In this document: positions 55,573 to 64,000 of the stretch, piece after piece
How the letters are laid out: each line of letters starts with the position of its first letter
How positions within the stretch are numbered: the first letter of the stretch is position 1
NCBI GenBank assembly: GCA_024281995.1
Contig: JAMWZW010000006.1
Coordinates: 95,654 to 159,653, forward strand
Direction: 5' to 3'
DNA from: Nitrosomonas sp.
GTDB taxonomy: Bacteria > Pseudomonadota > Gammaproteobacteria > Burkholderiales > Nitrosomonadaceae
Length of the DNA stretch: 64,000 nt
Notes under the pieces: generated by a model
Databases searched by the model: none
The model's input: only the letters and a program-made list of their open reading frames with translations
What the model was told of the DNA's origin: nothing
Program-made: the position numbers and the translations under genes

Positions 55573-56952
55573 ATGGAAATTACAATTAATCGTATCAATT
55601 TGTTCATTACTCATTCAGTGATTTACTCTTTACTACTCAGTCGATGCCGGCTGTATTTTCTTATACTCGCAACTTTATGGCTATTTTTTTTATGTCACAC
55701 GGCCACAGCTGCTGAATTTAGCAAGGTATTAAAGCCCTACCTTAATTACACGGTTACTGCTGACGATAATATTTTGCGTATACGCGACAATCTCACGCCG
55801 GATAGTATAACGGATGCGCACATTCGCAATTTGATTGCACAAGGCAAGCTTGCTGACGTTTCCAACCGCATGACCGGTGGGATCATGTTTGAGAAAGAAA
55901 TGAGTCGGCAGCGATTCACTGCTGATTTCAACTGGACTTACACTAAATTTGAGAGATTTAGTACAGTTGATAACGATGTGAAAAGCGCCACGGGTAACTG
56001 GAATTGGTTTCTAGGCAAGAGGCTGGAAGGCAATATGGGGGCAACCTATGTCGAATCGCTAATGCCATTTATATTCCAGCCCGGTCTAAAAATCATACGA
56101 ACAGAGCAAAGACAATTCATCAATGGCGCATGGAACTTTCATCCACGCTGGCGTTTGGTTGGTGAGTATACGCATTACAGCCTTGATACCGGTAAGAATC
56201 CCAGAGCAGATAATCTTGACCGTAGCGAGAATCGCTTTGAGGGAGGTATTGATTATGTGACACCCGGGAAAAATACCTTTGGCATAGTCTTTCGTAATAT
56301 CTTGGGAAATTTTACTAATCCTGCGCGAGATGCTAGCGGCACGATTATCATAGAAAGTGATGGCTCATTTATCGATAACGGGTTTTACCAAAAAGAGGTA
56401 TTAGCCAGAGTTAACTGGGCAGTTTCTGAAAAATCCCGATTGCAAGCAAGCGCGGGATGGGTAGAGCGTCTAAATAATGATTTAAAGCAACGTAATTTTA
56501 ATGGATTCAATGGCACCGTCACTTATCACTGGCAACCTACCGCTAAACTTGGCTTAACCGTTAATGGCTGGCGTCTGACTTCATCAATGAATAATCTTAC
56601 TGCCAACTTCAGCCTTAATACCGGTGCAAGCATTGTACCATCCTGGAACATTACCGAAAAAATACGGCTTGAAGGTGATTTTTCCTATGAAACCCGTAAC
56701 TTTAATCGCTTTACAGAAATTACTGATCAATTTCCAGTGGGCAGAAACAACACGCTTCGCAATGCTGCGTTAAAGCTTATCTATAGTCCTTATCTTGGCT
56801 TACAGCTTACTACTTCGATCTATCATTCTGATTTCAATGCTGAGCCTTTTATAAGAACAACGCCGGCAGGGACACAGGTGTTAACTAATCCGGGTGATTT
56901 CAATGCCAATGGAGTCACTGCCAGCCTACAGTATATTTACGGAAAACGATGA
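55573..56952 (+). CDS. epsL: Exopolysaccharide operon outer-membrane protein EpsL-type
   Basis: About 459 residues: signal/hydrophobic region (LYFLILATLWLFFLC) with cleavage near ATAA, then a beta-barrel-like protein beginning with KPYLNYTVTADDNILRI, a block typical of the EpsL family of XrtB/PEP-CTERM-linked EPS loci. Many strands with Arg/Asn-rich turns, ending SLQYIYGKR. Probable outer-membrane export channel or anchor for the polysaccharide. Overlaps epsB start by four bases. The upstream TTG at 55504 is an alternative start; the ATG at 55573 gives a better signal sequence. Confidence 0.8.
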   Translation: MEITINRINLFITHSVIYSLLLSRCRLYFLILATLWLFFLCHTATAAEFSKVLKPYLNYTVTADDNILRIRDNLTPDSITDAHIRNLIAQGKLADVSNRMTGGIMFEKEMSRQRFTADFNWTYTKFERFSTVDNDVKSATGNWNWFLGKRLEGNMGATYVESLMPFIFQPGLKIIRTEQRQFINGAWNFHPRWRLVGEYTHYSLDTGKNPRADNLDRSENRFEGGIDYVTPGKNTFGIVFRNILGNFTNPARDASGTIIIESDGSFIDNGFYQKEVLARVNWAVSEKSRLQASAGWVERLNNDLKQRNFNGFNGTVTYHWQPTAKLGLTVNGWRLTSSMNNLTANFSLNTGASIVPSWNITEKIRLEGDFSYETRNFNRFTEITDQFPVGRNNTLRNAALKLIYSPYLGLQLTTSIYHSDFNAEPFIRTTPAGTQVLTNPGDFNANGVTASLQYIYGKR

Positions 56953-58340
56953 CAAGTAACGATCTACCCATAGTAGCCTTTTTCAAGCACTTGCTTGATC
57001 CTTTTATCATATGGAGTATGTTGATACTGACAACATGGCTATATGATGAAGATTTTACGAGTTATTATCTCGTCTTAGTCATTATCACTTTTTTTATTTC
57101 GTCATACATTTACGAACGTACATTCATTTACCGCAATTGGCGTAAAGGCAGGTTATTAGCCCATATGCGCGATACGGTAATGGGTTGGTTAATTATTGTG
57201 GCTATTCTGATATTTCTTGGTTATGCCACAAAATTTCATCACCAATTCTCTGAGCAAGTATTACTGACTTGGTTTATTGTCACCCCCCTGATATTGATTA
57301 TAAGCCACGTTACGGCACGTAGCATTATCATCGGGTTATACAAAAAAGGACATTTACGTCCGACAATAGTAATCGGCGCCAATGAAACCAGCTTGGAATT
57401 CATCAAGCACATTGAAGAAATTCCCTTCTTGCTGATCAATTATCATGGTTTCTTTGATGAACGCAATAATTCCAGAGTATCTAATACCGTGGGTAATAGT
57501 TTTGGATCCCATCTGGGCGGTTTAAATGATGTCATTCCTTATATCCATAAGCATAATATCGAAATGGTTTTCATCAGCTTGCCAATGTCTTCGCAACCGC
57601 GTATTCAAAAACTCATGGACGAGCTGCCGGATACGACTGCTTCCATCTACTTCCTTCCTGATATTTATATCTTTGATTTAATGCAAGCCCGATTTGAATA
57701 CATCGGCGATGTTCCTGTCGTTTCAATGAATGAATCACCATTCGTCGGCATTGATGGCGTAGTTAAAAACGTCAGTGATTTCATCATCGCTTTGTTGGTG
57801 TTGATTTTACTGTCGCCCCTTATGCTATGCCTTGCTATAGCAGTCAAAGTCACCTCTCCTGGGCCAATCATCTTCAAACAGCGACGCTATGGCTTAAATG
57901 GTGAAGAAATTGTTGTCTATAAATTTCGCTCAATGACTGTTGCCGAAGATGGTACAAATGTCGTACAAGCAAAAAAAGATGATCAACGTTTTACCAAAAT
58001 CGGGGCTTTTTTACGTCGCACATCATTGGATGAATTACCTCAATTCCTTAACGTGCTGCAAGGACGTATGAGCATTGTCGGCCCACGTCCTCATGCCGTA
58101 GCCCACAATGAACTCTACCGCAAATTAATCAAAGGATACATGCTGCGCCATAAGGCTAAACCAGGTATCACCGGCTGGGCTCAAGTCAACGGGTGGCGCG
58201 GTGAAACCGAAGTGCTCGAAAAAATGAAAGCTCGTATCGAACACGATTTATATTACCTCAAAAATTGGTCTATCTGGTTCGATATCTGGATTATCTTGCG
58301 CACCATCTGGACCGTCGTCCGCAAAGATAATGCTTATTAA
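56949..58340 (+). CDS. epsB: Undecaprenyl-phosphate glucose phosphotransferase (EpsB/WcaJ-type)
   Basis: 463 residues. N-terminal five hydrophobic helices about 10-125, a CoA-binding/Rossmann-like middle domain (TIVIGANETSLEFI), and C-terminal bacterial sugar transferase domain: ITSPGPIIFKQRR-like segment, YKFRSM, RRTSLDELPQFLNVL, MSIVGPRPH and KPGITGWAQV. This enzyme starts repeat-unit synthesis by moving glucose-1-phosphate to undecaprenyl phosphate in the inner membrane. Start overlaps the epsL stop (ATGA). No further EPS genes follow, as IS remnants intervene. Confidence 0.93.
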   Translation: MTSNDLPIVAFFKHLLDPFIIWSMLILTTWLYDEDFTSYYLVLVIITFFISSYIYERTFIYRNWRKGRLLAHMRDTVMGWLIIVAILIFLGYATKFHHQFSEQVLLTWFIVTPLILIISHVTARSIIIGLYKKGHLRPTIVIGANETSLEFIKHIEEIPFLLINYHGFFDERNNSRVSNTVGNSFGSHLGGLNDVIPYIHKHNIEMVFISLPMSSQPRIQKLMDELPDTTASIYFLPDIYIFDLMQARFEYIGDVPVVSMNESPFVGIDGVVKNVSDFIIALLVLILLSPLMLCLAIAVKVTSPGPIIFKQRRYGLNGEEIVVYKFRSMTVAEDGTNVVQAKKDDQRFTKIGAFLRRTSLDELPQFLNVLQGRMSIVGPRPHAVAHNELYRKLIKGYMLRHKAKPGITGWAQVNGWRGETEVLEKMKARIEHDLYYLKNWSIWFDIWIILRTIWTVVRKDNAY

Positions 58341-58424
58341 ATACAATAATTAGTCTATAGAAGATTAATTACTGCTCTATTGGTTTTCCTGCAGGTATTA
58401 TAAAAGAAAAGTTAAATTACCTCC

Positions 58425-58665
58425 GGCAAAGTCAGAGGCTTATCGCTGGAGCCCCTCAAAGGAGCTGCTTGTGAGCCGCTAAAGCGGCACCTATATACCC
58501 AGTTTCAACTGATCATAACGTTCATCTTCCTTTTCCTGATCTCGGATATACGCTCTGACCATCTCCTCGTCCAATCCAACTGTTGACACACAATATCCAC
58601 GAGCCCAAAAACTTTCTCCCGTGTAATTCCTTCCTCTACCGTAAGTGTTCAACGCAACCATCTAG
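58425..58665 (-). mobile_element. IS200-type transposase fragment with end hairpin
   Basis: Minus-strand coding reads RNYTGESFWARGYCVSTVG and DEEMVRAYIRDQEKEDERYD, then stop at 58491: the C-terminal third of an IS200/IS605 family TnpA (Y1 transposase). Beyond the stop lies a short hairpin (GCCGCT AA AGCGGC at 58475-58488) like those at IS200 ends. The catalytic HUH and Tyr part is missing. Dead copy. Confidence 0.8.
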
Positions 58666-58748
58666 AATTATAAGACCCCTGCACAACTCCCCCATTCGTC
58701 CAATAACCGACTAAAATAGAGGCTGTTAAAAGACAGCTGATGTAAACG

Positions 58749-58880
58749 ATGCAGATGAGTTTTGGAACATTGGAATTGTCGCAACGATTGAAGCGAGACA
58801 GTGTGCTGATGAAAATTGATGCCCTGATTGAATGGGAGGCGTTGCGACCGAAGCTTACGGGTTTATACAAGGGGACTATC
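58749..58880 (+). mobile_element. IS5-family transposase N-terminal fragment
   Basis: ATG at 58749 begins QMSFGTLELSQRLKRDS, followed by KIDALIEWEALRPKL: the standard N-terminus of an IS5-family transposase. The frame ends within about 50 codons. Directly followed by a second, unrelated transposase fragment. Confidence 0.7.
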
Positions 58881-58939
58881 GGGAAATTGCACGTAAATTA
58901 GGCGATAATAAGGAACCTCATTTGTAAATGGATTAGCTG

Positions 58940-59405
58940 ATGAAGAAAAGAGAACAAAGTAGTTTATTTCTAACGCTGGATTCGCTGGTTCCATTAGATC
59001 ATCCCTATCGCAAACTGGATCAGTTGCTGCCATTTTCTGATTTAAGCCAAAGCTATCAATCACTGTATTCACCGAATGGGCGGAAAGAGAAAGGATTTGA
59101 ATTTGCACTGCGAGCATTGATCGTACAATTCATGGAAGATCTGAGTGATCGTGAGATGGAGCGTTATCTTCAGGAGAACCATTGCTTGTAAATGGTTTTG
59201 TGACATGCATTTAGGAGAAAAGGCGCCGGATCATAGTTACTTTGGAGATTTTCGCAAGCGCCTAGGCACTGGGAGATTGATGGATATTTTACGCAAGTAC
59301 GAAATAGTTTGTGTGGAATGGGGCTGATACGGGAAATATTTACTTTTATTGATGCAAGTCAGCTGATCCGCGGCAGCCAATACTATGCAAATCTACTCGC
59401 TGCTT
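58940..59405 (+). mobile_element. Degraded DDE transposase fragment (IS5/IS1182-like)
   Basis: Starts at ATG 58940 with KKREQSSLFLTLDSLVPLD and continues to a stop at 59191; the next frame resumes with KWFCDMHLGEKAPDHSYFGDF-like sequence, and after another shift reads IREIFTFIDASQLIRG to a stop at 59405. At least two frameshifts and no C-terminal catalytic half. Fossil. Confidence 0.75.
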
Positions 59406-59489
59406 AAACCTATGGACTCCATATTTGACAACACACCTCAATCTGCTTGCTGCTTAAACCGATAGACTCCATTTTTGACAACACATATC
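59390..59489. repeat. Two direct ~50-base repeats
   Basis: Copies at about 59390-59439 and 59440-59489 share the core CTGCTTAAACC.AT.GACTCCAT and TTTGACAACACA with a handful of mismatches. The first copy overlaps the end of the transposase fossil. Could be element-end duplication or spontaneous tandem duplication. Confidence 0.75.
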
Positions 59490-59618
59490 ATTCTCAATAG
59501 AGATCGATTTATTCACTTGGAATATGAATCTCTGGCAAATTCACTCTTATTTTTGATGTTCGTTCAATATTCGAGCTAATACAGTAAGACTGATTGCTGC
59601 CGCGTCTAGATATCTTAG

Positions 59619-59924
59619 TTATTTATTAATTTTTGCTTGTATTGTGCTACTCATGAATGTGTCAGATTGAGATATTTTTGTTGCAGGAAATAATCTCTCA
59701 TGTATTTCTTGTAACGTATAAATTTCCTCAATAACCTCCGCTGGAAATCCCTTCCTGTTCCGTTCTTTTTCAACAATAAGTAATTTACTTATGTACAGAT
59801 AAATTTCCTTGTAACCCCAATGTAATTTAATCATTTCAACTATGCTTGGGTAATTCTTATCCAGAAGTGATTCGCTGTCACCCAGGTAAGCTTTAAATTC
59901 TTTAATTGAATTTTTTAATGACAT
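59619..59924 (-). CDS. Small hypothetical protein
   Basis: 101 residues, soluble and helical, Lys/Glu-rich. No recognised domain. AAAAAAGGAA seven bases before the ATG supports it as a real gene. Sits in an AT-rich stretch after IS debris, suggesting horizontally acquired or accessory origin. Confidence 0.55.
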   Translation of the reverse strand: MSLKNSIKEFKAYLGDSESLLDKNYPSIVEMIKLHWGYKEIYLYISKLLIVEKERNRKGFPAEVIEEIYTLQEIHERLFPATKISQSDTFMSSTIQAKINK

Positions 59925-60227
59925 GATATATTCCTTTTTTCAACATAACTCACTTGATGTTTATATTTAGAAAATTGACTGCTAGCAACTTACTTTTATT
60001 TTTGAGTTACGGATTTATTTTTATAAAATTAAATAAATCTTAGTCTTAGAATTACTTTGCATAAAAGCACTCCACTATTAAATATGTATATTATTGATCA
60101 AGGAATTAAACGAGTACACCAAGTTTACTAGAAGCAATGTTTTATTAATTTTTACAATATCAATGTATTAGTAAATTATTTTTATGAATCAATTATCTTA
60201 CTAATTCTTTTTATACAACGAATTGCA
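59925..60227. other. Intergenic region between divergent genes
   Basis: About 300 very AT-rich bases; promoters for both flanking genes expected. Nothing else seen. Confidence 0.45.
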
Positions 60228-60719
60228 ATGGACAATAATAAAAAAACAAAAATATTATTTGTTTGTATGGGCAATATTTGCCGTTCACCCACTGCTGATG
60301 CAGTGTTTAGGCATTTTGTCAAAGCGGCGGGTGTGGATCACATCATTGAAGTAGATTCAGCTGGCACGCATGCATATCATATTGGCAACGCACCAGATCC
60401 ACGTGCTCAAAGTACTGCGCTTCAACGCGGCTATATAATGTATGATTTACGGGCTCGCGCCGTTCAATCAAGCGATTTCGAGGAATTTGACTATATTCTT
60501 GCAATGGATAAAGAAAATCTCACTTTATTACAGCAACGAAGTCCTGAACAACATATCAGAAAAATTCAATTATTTATGCAATATAGTAAAAACACCGGCA
60601 AAGATATCGAAGTTCCTGATCCTTATTTTGGCGGGCAGCAAGGTTTTGAATTGGTGTTAGATATGGTAGAAGAAGCCAGCCGAGGACTTCTGGCTCACTT
60701 ACGCAAAAATAATTTATAA
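60228..60719 (+). CDS. Low-molecular-weight protein-tyrosine phosphatase
   Basis: 163 residues. Active-site loop [10 protein letters not shown] (C-x5-R-S) at about 12-21 and general-acid loop DPYFGG near 130. All catalytic residues present. Such enzymes often dephosphorylate the tyrosine kinase of EPS assembly, but their substrate here is unproven. Stop is 14 bases before the frmA-type gene, so these may be co-transcribed. Confidence 0.92.
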   Translation: MDNNKKTKILFVCMGNICRSPTADAVFRHFVKAAGVDHIIEVDSAGTHAYHIGNAPDPRAQSTALQRGYIMYDLRARAVQSSDFEEFDYILAMDKENLTLLQQRSPEQHIRKIQLFMQYSKNTGKDIEVPDPYFGGQQGFELVLDMVEEASRGLLAHLRKNNL

Positions 60720-60733
60720 CAAGGAAATTTTCA

Positions 60734-61840
60734 ATGAAAACAAGAGCTGCCGTTGCCTGGCAAGCCGATCAACCATTGTCTATTGAGGAAGTTGATCTAG
60801 AAGGTCCGAAATCCGGTGAAGCACTGGTCGAAATCAAAGCTACCGGCATTTGCCATACCGATTACTACACGTTGTCCGGCGCAGATCCGGAAGGCTTGTT
60901 TCCCGCCATTCTCGGTCATGAAGGCGCAGGGATCGTGGTCGATGTCGGCCCTAATGTTAAGTCGCTGCGCAAAGGCGACCATGTGATTCCGCTATACACG
61001 CCGGAATGCCGCGAATGCAAATTCTGCCTATCGAAAAAAACTAATTTGTGCCAGGCCATCCGCACCACACAAGGCAAGGGTTTAATGCCAGACAGTACAT
61101 CGCGTTTCTCCATTGACGGCAAGCCGCTGTTTCATTACATGGGTACCTCCACTTTCTCCAATTACACCGTAGTGCCGGAAATCGCACTGGCCAAAATCCG
61201 TCAAGATGCGCCGTTTGATAAAGTATGCTACATCGGTTGCGGCGTCACCACCGGACTCGGCGCGGTCATCTATACCGCTAAAGTCGAAGCCGGTGCGAAC
61301 GTGGCGGTATTCGGTCTAGGCGGTATCGGCCTGAATGTGATTCAAGGTGCACGCATGATCGGTGCCGACAAAATCATCGGCATCGATATCAATCCGCAGC
61401 GCGAAGCGATGGCACGCAAATTCGGTATGACACATTTTCTCAATCCGAATGATGTGCCGAATATCGTCGACGCCGTGGTGCAACTGACCAATGGCGGCGC
61501 GGATTACAGTTTCGAATGCATCGGCAATACCAAAGTCATGCGCCAAGCGCTGGAATGCACGCACAAAGGCTGGGGGCGCAGCATTATCATCGGCGTCGCC
61601 GAAGCCGGTGCGGAAATTAGCACGCGACCATTTCAATTGGTCACGGGACGCAAATGGGAGGGTTCCGCTTTCGGCGGCGCGCGTGGCCGTACCGATGTGC
61701 CGAAAATCGTCGATTGGTACATGGAAGGTAAAATCGACATCGATTCGCTAATCACGCATACCTTACCGCTAGACAAGATCAATGATGGTTTTCAGTTGAT
61801 GAAAAACGGAGAATCGATTCGTACCGTGGTGATTTACTGA
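60734..61840 (+). CDS. frmA: S-(hydroxymethyl)glutathione dehydrogenase / class III alcohol dehydrogenase
   Basis: 368 residues. Oxidises the formaldehyde-glutathione adduct to S-formylglutathione with NAD. Catalytic zinc Cys-His in [11 protein letters not shown] and LGHEGAG near 65; structural zinc cysteines in [15 protein letters not shown] near 95-110; NAD motif [11 protein letters not shown] near 193. The family-defining Arg and Asp residues around RTTQGKG are consistent with class III. Forms a two-gene unit with the hydrolase that follows two bases later. GC and codon choice are richer than the AT-rich neighbours. Confidence 0.94.
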   Translation: MKTRAAVAWQADQPLSIEEVDLEGPKSGEALVEIKATGICHTDYYTLSGADPEGLFPAILGHEGAGIVVDVGPNVKSLRKGDHVIPLYTPECRECKFCLSKKTNLCQAIRTTQGKGLMPDSTSRFSIDGKPLFHYMGTSTFSNYTVVPEIALAKIRQDAPFDKVCYIGCGVTTGLGAVIYTAKVEAGANVAVFGLGGIGLNVIQGARMIGADKIIGIDINPQREAMARKFGMTHFLNPNDVPNIVDAVVQLTNGGADYSFECIGNTKVMRQALECTHKGWGRSIIIGVAEAGAEISTRPFQLVTGRKWEGSAFGGARGRTDVPKIVDWYMEGKIDIDSLITHTLPLDKINDGFQLMKNGESIRTVVIY

Positions 61841-61842
61841 TC

Positions 61843-62682
61843 GTGGCAACACTCGAAACCCGCAGCCTGCACAGCTGTTTTGACGGCACTCAAGGTTATT
61901 ATCAACATCAATCAACGGTAATCGGTCTACCAATGCGCTTCTCGGTGTACCAACCGCCGCAAGCCAGGCATCAGCGCGTACCGGTACTGCTCTTTTTAGC
62001 CGGGCTCACCTGCACCGAAGAAACTTTTATGATCAAAGCCGGTGCGCAGCGTTACGCCGCCGAGCTCGGCTTGATGTTGGTCACGATGGACACCAGTCCG
62101 CGCCAAACCGGTATTGTCGGCGAAAGCGACACTTGGGATTTCGGCGCAGGCGCAGGATTTTACTTGGATGCTACCCACGAGCCGTGGTCACAATACTTCC
62201 GCATGGAAAGCTATATCACGCAAGAATTGTGGAAAATCATCGTCGAACAATTTTCCGCCGATAAAGACCACATCGGCATATTCGGTCATTCGATGGGCGG
62301 TCATGGCGCACTGACACTTGCGCTACGATATCCCGAACTGTTTCGTTCAGTCTCTGCGTTCGCACCAATTTGCGCACCGATGCGTTGCCCGTGGGGACAA
62401 AAAGCTTTCCACAACTATTTAGGCGAAGATCGACAAATTTGGCGCCAGCACGACACCACAGCAATGATCGAAGACGGCCACCGCGTACCGGATTTATTAA
62501 TCGACCAAGGATTGGACGATCAATTCCTAGCGCAGCAACTGTACCCGGAAGCTTTGGAAAAAGCGTGCAGGGAAGCAGATCAGAAGCTTACGCTGCGCTT
62601 TCATAGTGGATATGATCATAGCTATTACTTTATTAGTACATTTATTGGTGAACATTTGAAATATCATTACGATGCGCTGTAA
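61843..62682 (+). CDS. fghA: S-formylglutathione hydrolase
   Basis: 279 residues. Serine esterase that hydrolyses S-formylglutathione to formate and glutathione. Esterase-D signatures: LFLAGLTCTEETFMIKAG near 50-67, SPRQTG, FGHSMGGHGA with nucleophile Ser near 148, PDLLIDQGLDDQFL with Asp near 225 and GYDHSYYF with His near 260. GTG start at 61843, two bases after the frmA stop. Completes the glutathione route for formaldehyde. Confidence 0.94.
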   Translation: MATLETRSLHSCFDGTQGYYQHQSTVIGLPMRFSVYQPPQARHQRVPVLLFLAGLTCTEETFMIKAGAQRYAAELGLMLVTMDTSPRQTGIVGESDTWDFGAGAGFYLDATHEPWSQYFRMESYITQELWKIIVEQFSADKDHIGIFGHSMGGHGALTLALRYPELFRSVSAFAPICAPMRCPWGQKAFHNYLGEDRQIWRQHDTTAMIEDGHRVPDLLIDQGLDDQFLAQQLYPEALEKACREADQKLTLRFHSGYDHSYYFISTFIGEHLKYHYDAL

Positions 62683-62773
62683 TGAGAATGAGTGATGTCA
62701 AGATCCTGTTTTCTGTTTTTATTTTTCCTGATTCGCGGCCTGATCCCGTTTTGCCACTCAGAAGATTTCTACA

Positions 62774-63673
62774 ATGCCCTACAAAGAAAATGAAATGTGT
62801 TTAGCACCTTCAGATCCTCAAATTACTATTTGGCGCTATATGGATTTGGCAAAATTTTTGTCATTGATCGATAAGTCTTCACTTTTTTTATCAGAGTTGA
62901 CAAACTAGTGAGTCAAGATCCTTGCGAAGGCTTATTCACACATTTGAATGTTCAAATTGGAAATACGAAATTCCCGCTATTCGAGCAGGTAAAGCATGAC
63001 GTCATATATCATATTGAAAAAGAAAAAAAACGCATGATTGAAGAGGAAAATAAAAGCCTTGAAGAAGCTGAATATTGGGGAAAGCAAAAGTTTCTGCAAG
63101 ATAAAATGAAGTTAGATCTCATCGCTCACGGTCATCGAGAGATTCCGAAAGGATTTAAAACTTTTCGTGAAAAAACATTCATTAATTCTTGGCATATACA
63201 AGAACATCAATCTGCAGCAATGTGGAATTTATACGCAAGAAATTCAGATGGAATTGCAATCGAAAGTACTTATAACAAACTAATTTCTTCGATTGAGGAC
63301 TATGATGAATTTGATATCAATATAGGAACTGTAAAATACATAGACTATCAAAAAAATGCTATACCGGTCAGTCATGTACTTTCACCTTTTCTGCACAAAA
63401 GAAAAAGTTTTGAGCATGAAAAAGAACTAAGAACACTTATTGATACAACACAATACGGAAAGAACTCCAGTGATCCGGAAATAAATCAATATCGCGAGGT
63501 ACATGGACTTTATGTTAATGTAAATTTAGATGAATGAATTAATTAATCGCATTTTTATATCGCCAACAGCAGAACACTGGATTACAGATTTATTAAAATC
63601 TATCATCAAGAGACATGGGATAAAAAAAGAAATTATCCAATCTGACCTCTTTTCATCAGCACCGATTTATTAA
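62774..63673 (+). pseudogene. DUF2971-family protein with two frameshifts
   Basis: Three pieces in different frames join into one family-like protein of about 299 residues. Piece 1 from ATG 62774: IWRYMDLAKFLSLIDKSSLF. A base is missing in the T7 run at 62883-62889; adding one T gives FFIRVDKLVSQDPCEG. Piece 2 continues to 63530 with SWHIQEHQSAAMWNLYARN and GIAIEST. Then GAATGAAT near 63530-63537 looks like a tandem duplication of GAAT; removing one copy gives DELINRIFISPTAEHWITD and a normal end at 63671-63673. The family often appears in defence or accessory islands; its activity is unknown. With both indels, the gene is probably dead. Confidence 0.8.
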
Positions 63674-63880
63674 TTCCCGCATGCAAAATAGCTAATACAC
63701 AAAAGCAAAAATATTCAAAATCTTTTCTGCTTAGCGGCATCGACAGGATCAAGTACAGAATAACGAATCCGACACAACTTACTCAGGAGGAGTTATCGAG
63801 TTTCATATTGAAAGAAGGTCAGCAAATCTTGATGTCACCCTGTTCAAACTCGTTTATTGAGATTCAAGCCTAATACCTTC

Positions 63881-64000
63881 TCAAAATTTCCCAGCACGTA
63901 AAATACCAGCCAATTTCGCCAGCGCTTGACCACGATGGCTGATTTGATTTTTCTGTTCCGCGGTCAATTCGGCGGAGGTTTTTCCGAATTCGGGCAAAAA
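63881..64000 (-). CDS. rdgB: RdgB/HAM1 non-canonical purine NTP pyrophosphatase, C-terminal end
   Basis: Partial gene running off the right edge. The last 39 residues include [19 protein letters not shown] and [12 protein letters not shown], the standard C-terminal block of RdgB, ending in GKF and stop at 63881-63883. RdgB removes dITP, dXTP and similar bases from the nucleotide pool. Only the C-terminus is visible, so completeness cannot be judged. Confidence 0.85.
   Translation of the reverse strand, partial: FLPEFGKTSAELTAEQKNQISHRGQALAKLAGILRAGKF

Noticed and set aside
59619-59924. Antitoxin of a toxin-antitoxin pair
   Set aside because: No small partner gene adjacent and no recognised antitoxin fold; left as hypothetical.
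63842-63855. GTTCAAACTCG as a tRNA T-arm
   Set aside because: No matching acceptor, D-arm or anticodon stem around it.

Overview
The window reads as chromosomal DNA of an AT-rich betaproteobacterium, most likely an ammonia oxidiser of the genus Nitrosomonas. The best marker is a close relative of the small metal-binding protein SmbP, described from Nitrosomonas europaea (3237-3581). A PEP-CTERM protein, an EpsL/EpsB exopolysaccharide pair and an alginate-export-type porin fit that group. This assignment is inference from gene content; no rRNA, tRNA or CRISPR array was seen.

Layout. 0-6.5 kb: MEMO-family protein, a secreted glycosidase-like protein, SmbP, an EEP-fold hydrolase, a frameshifted CDP-alcohol phosphatidyltransferase and a REC-EAL regulator. 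6.5-18 kb: a large hybrid histidine kinase, an SPFH membrane protein, a secreted BNR-repeat protein, pyrE, and an xthA-ampG-zapE operon. 18-23.4 kb: a D12-type methyltransferase homologue with altered catalytic motifs, an atypical pyruvate kinase and a compact ParA/CHAD/CYTH-like cluster. 23.7-30.2 kb: acyltransferase, PEP-CTERM protein, a broken PAS protein and a large LamG/cadherin protein. 30.5-42.6 kb: epimerase and photolyase, a two-component system, a hexanucleotide tandem repeat, then a long minus-strand run (membrane protein, aroC, ald, SDR, ankyrin protein, tatD, queD) facing a radical SAM gene. 42.9-51 kb: porin, IS3 wreck, second glycosidase-like paralogue, DUF4126 protein, divergent LpxK, alpha/beta hydrolase, IS5 wreck. 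51-64 kb: YjfB-like protein, a SpoT/Rel enzyme, lipoprotein, epsL-epsB, a cluster of IS remnants, tyrosine phosphatase, formaldehyde-detoxification pair, a twice-frameshifted DUF2971 gene and the end of rdgB.

How genes work together. Clear functional units are the glutathione-dependent formaldehyde oxidation pair, the EPS pair epsL-epsB (with PEP-CTERM targeting elsewhere in the genome), the PAS kinase/LuxR regulator pair, and DNA repair and nucleotide genes scattered through the conserved blocks. The most suggestive uncharacterised unit is the ParA-CHAD-CYTH-like cluster, which could position polyphosphate granules.

At least three genes, and possibly a fourth, carry small indels that can be repaired on paper to give full or nearly full family members. 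Three of these indels sit in short homopolymer runs, so some could be assembly errors. The four-base tandem duplication in the DUF2971 gene looks like a true mutation.
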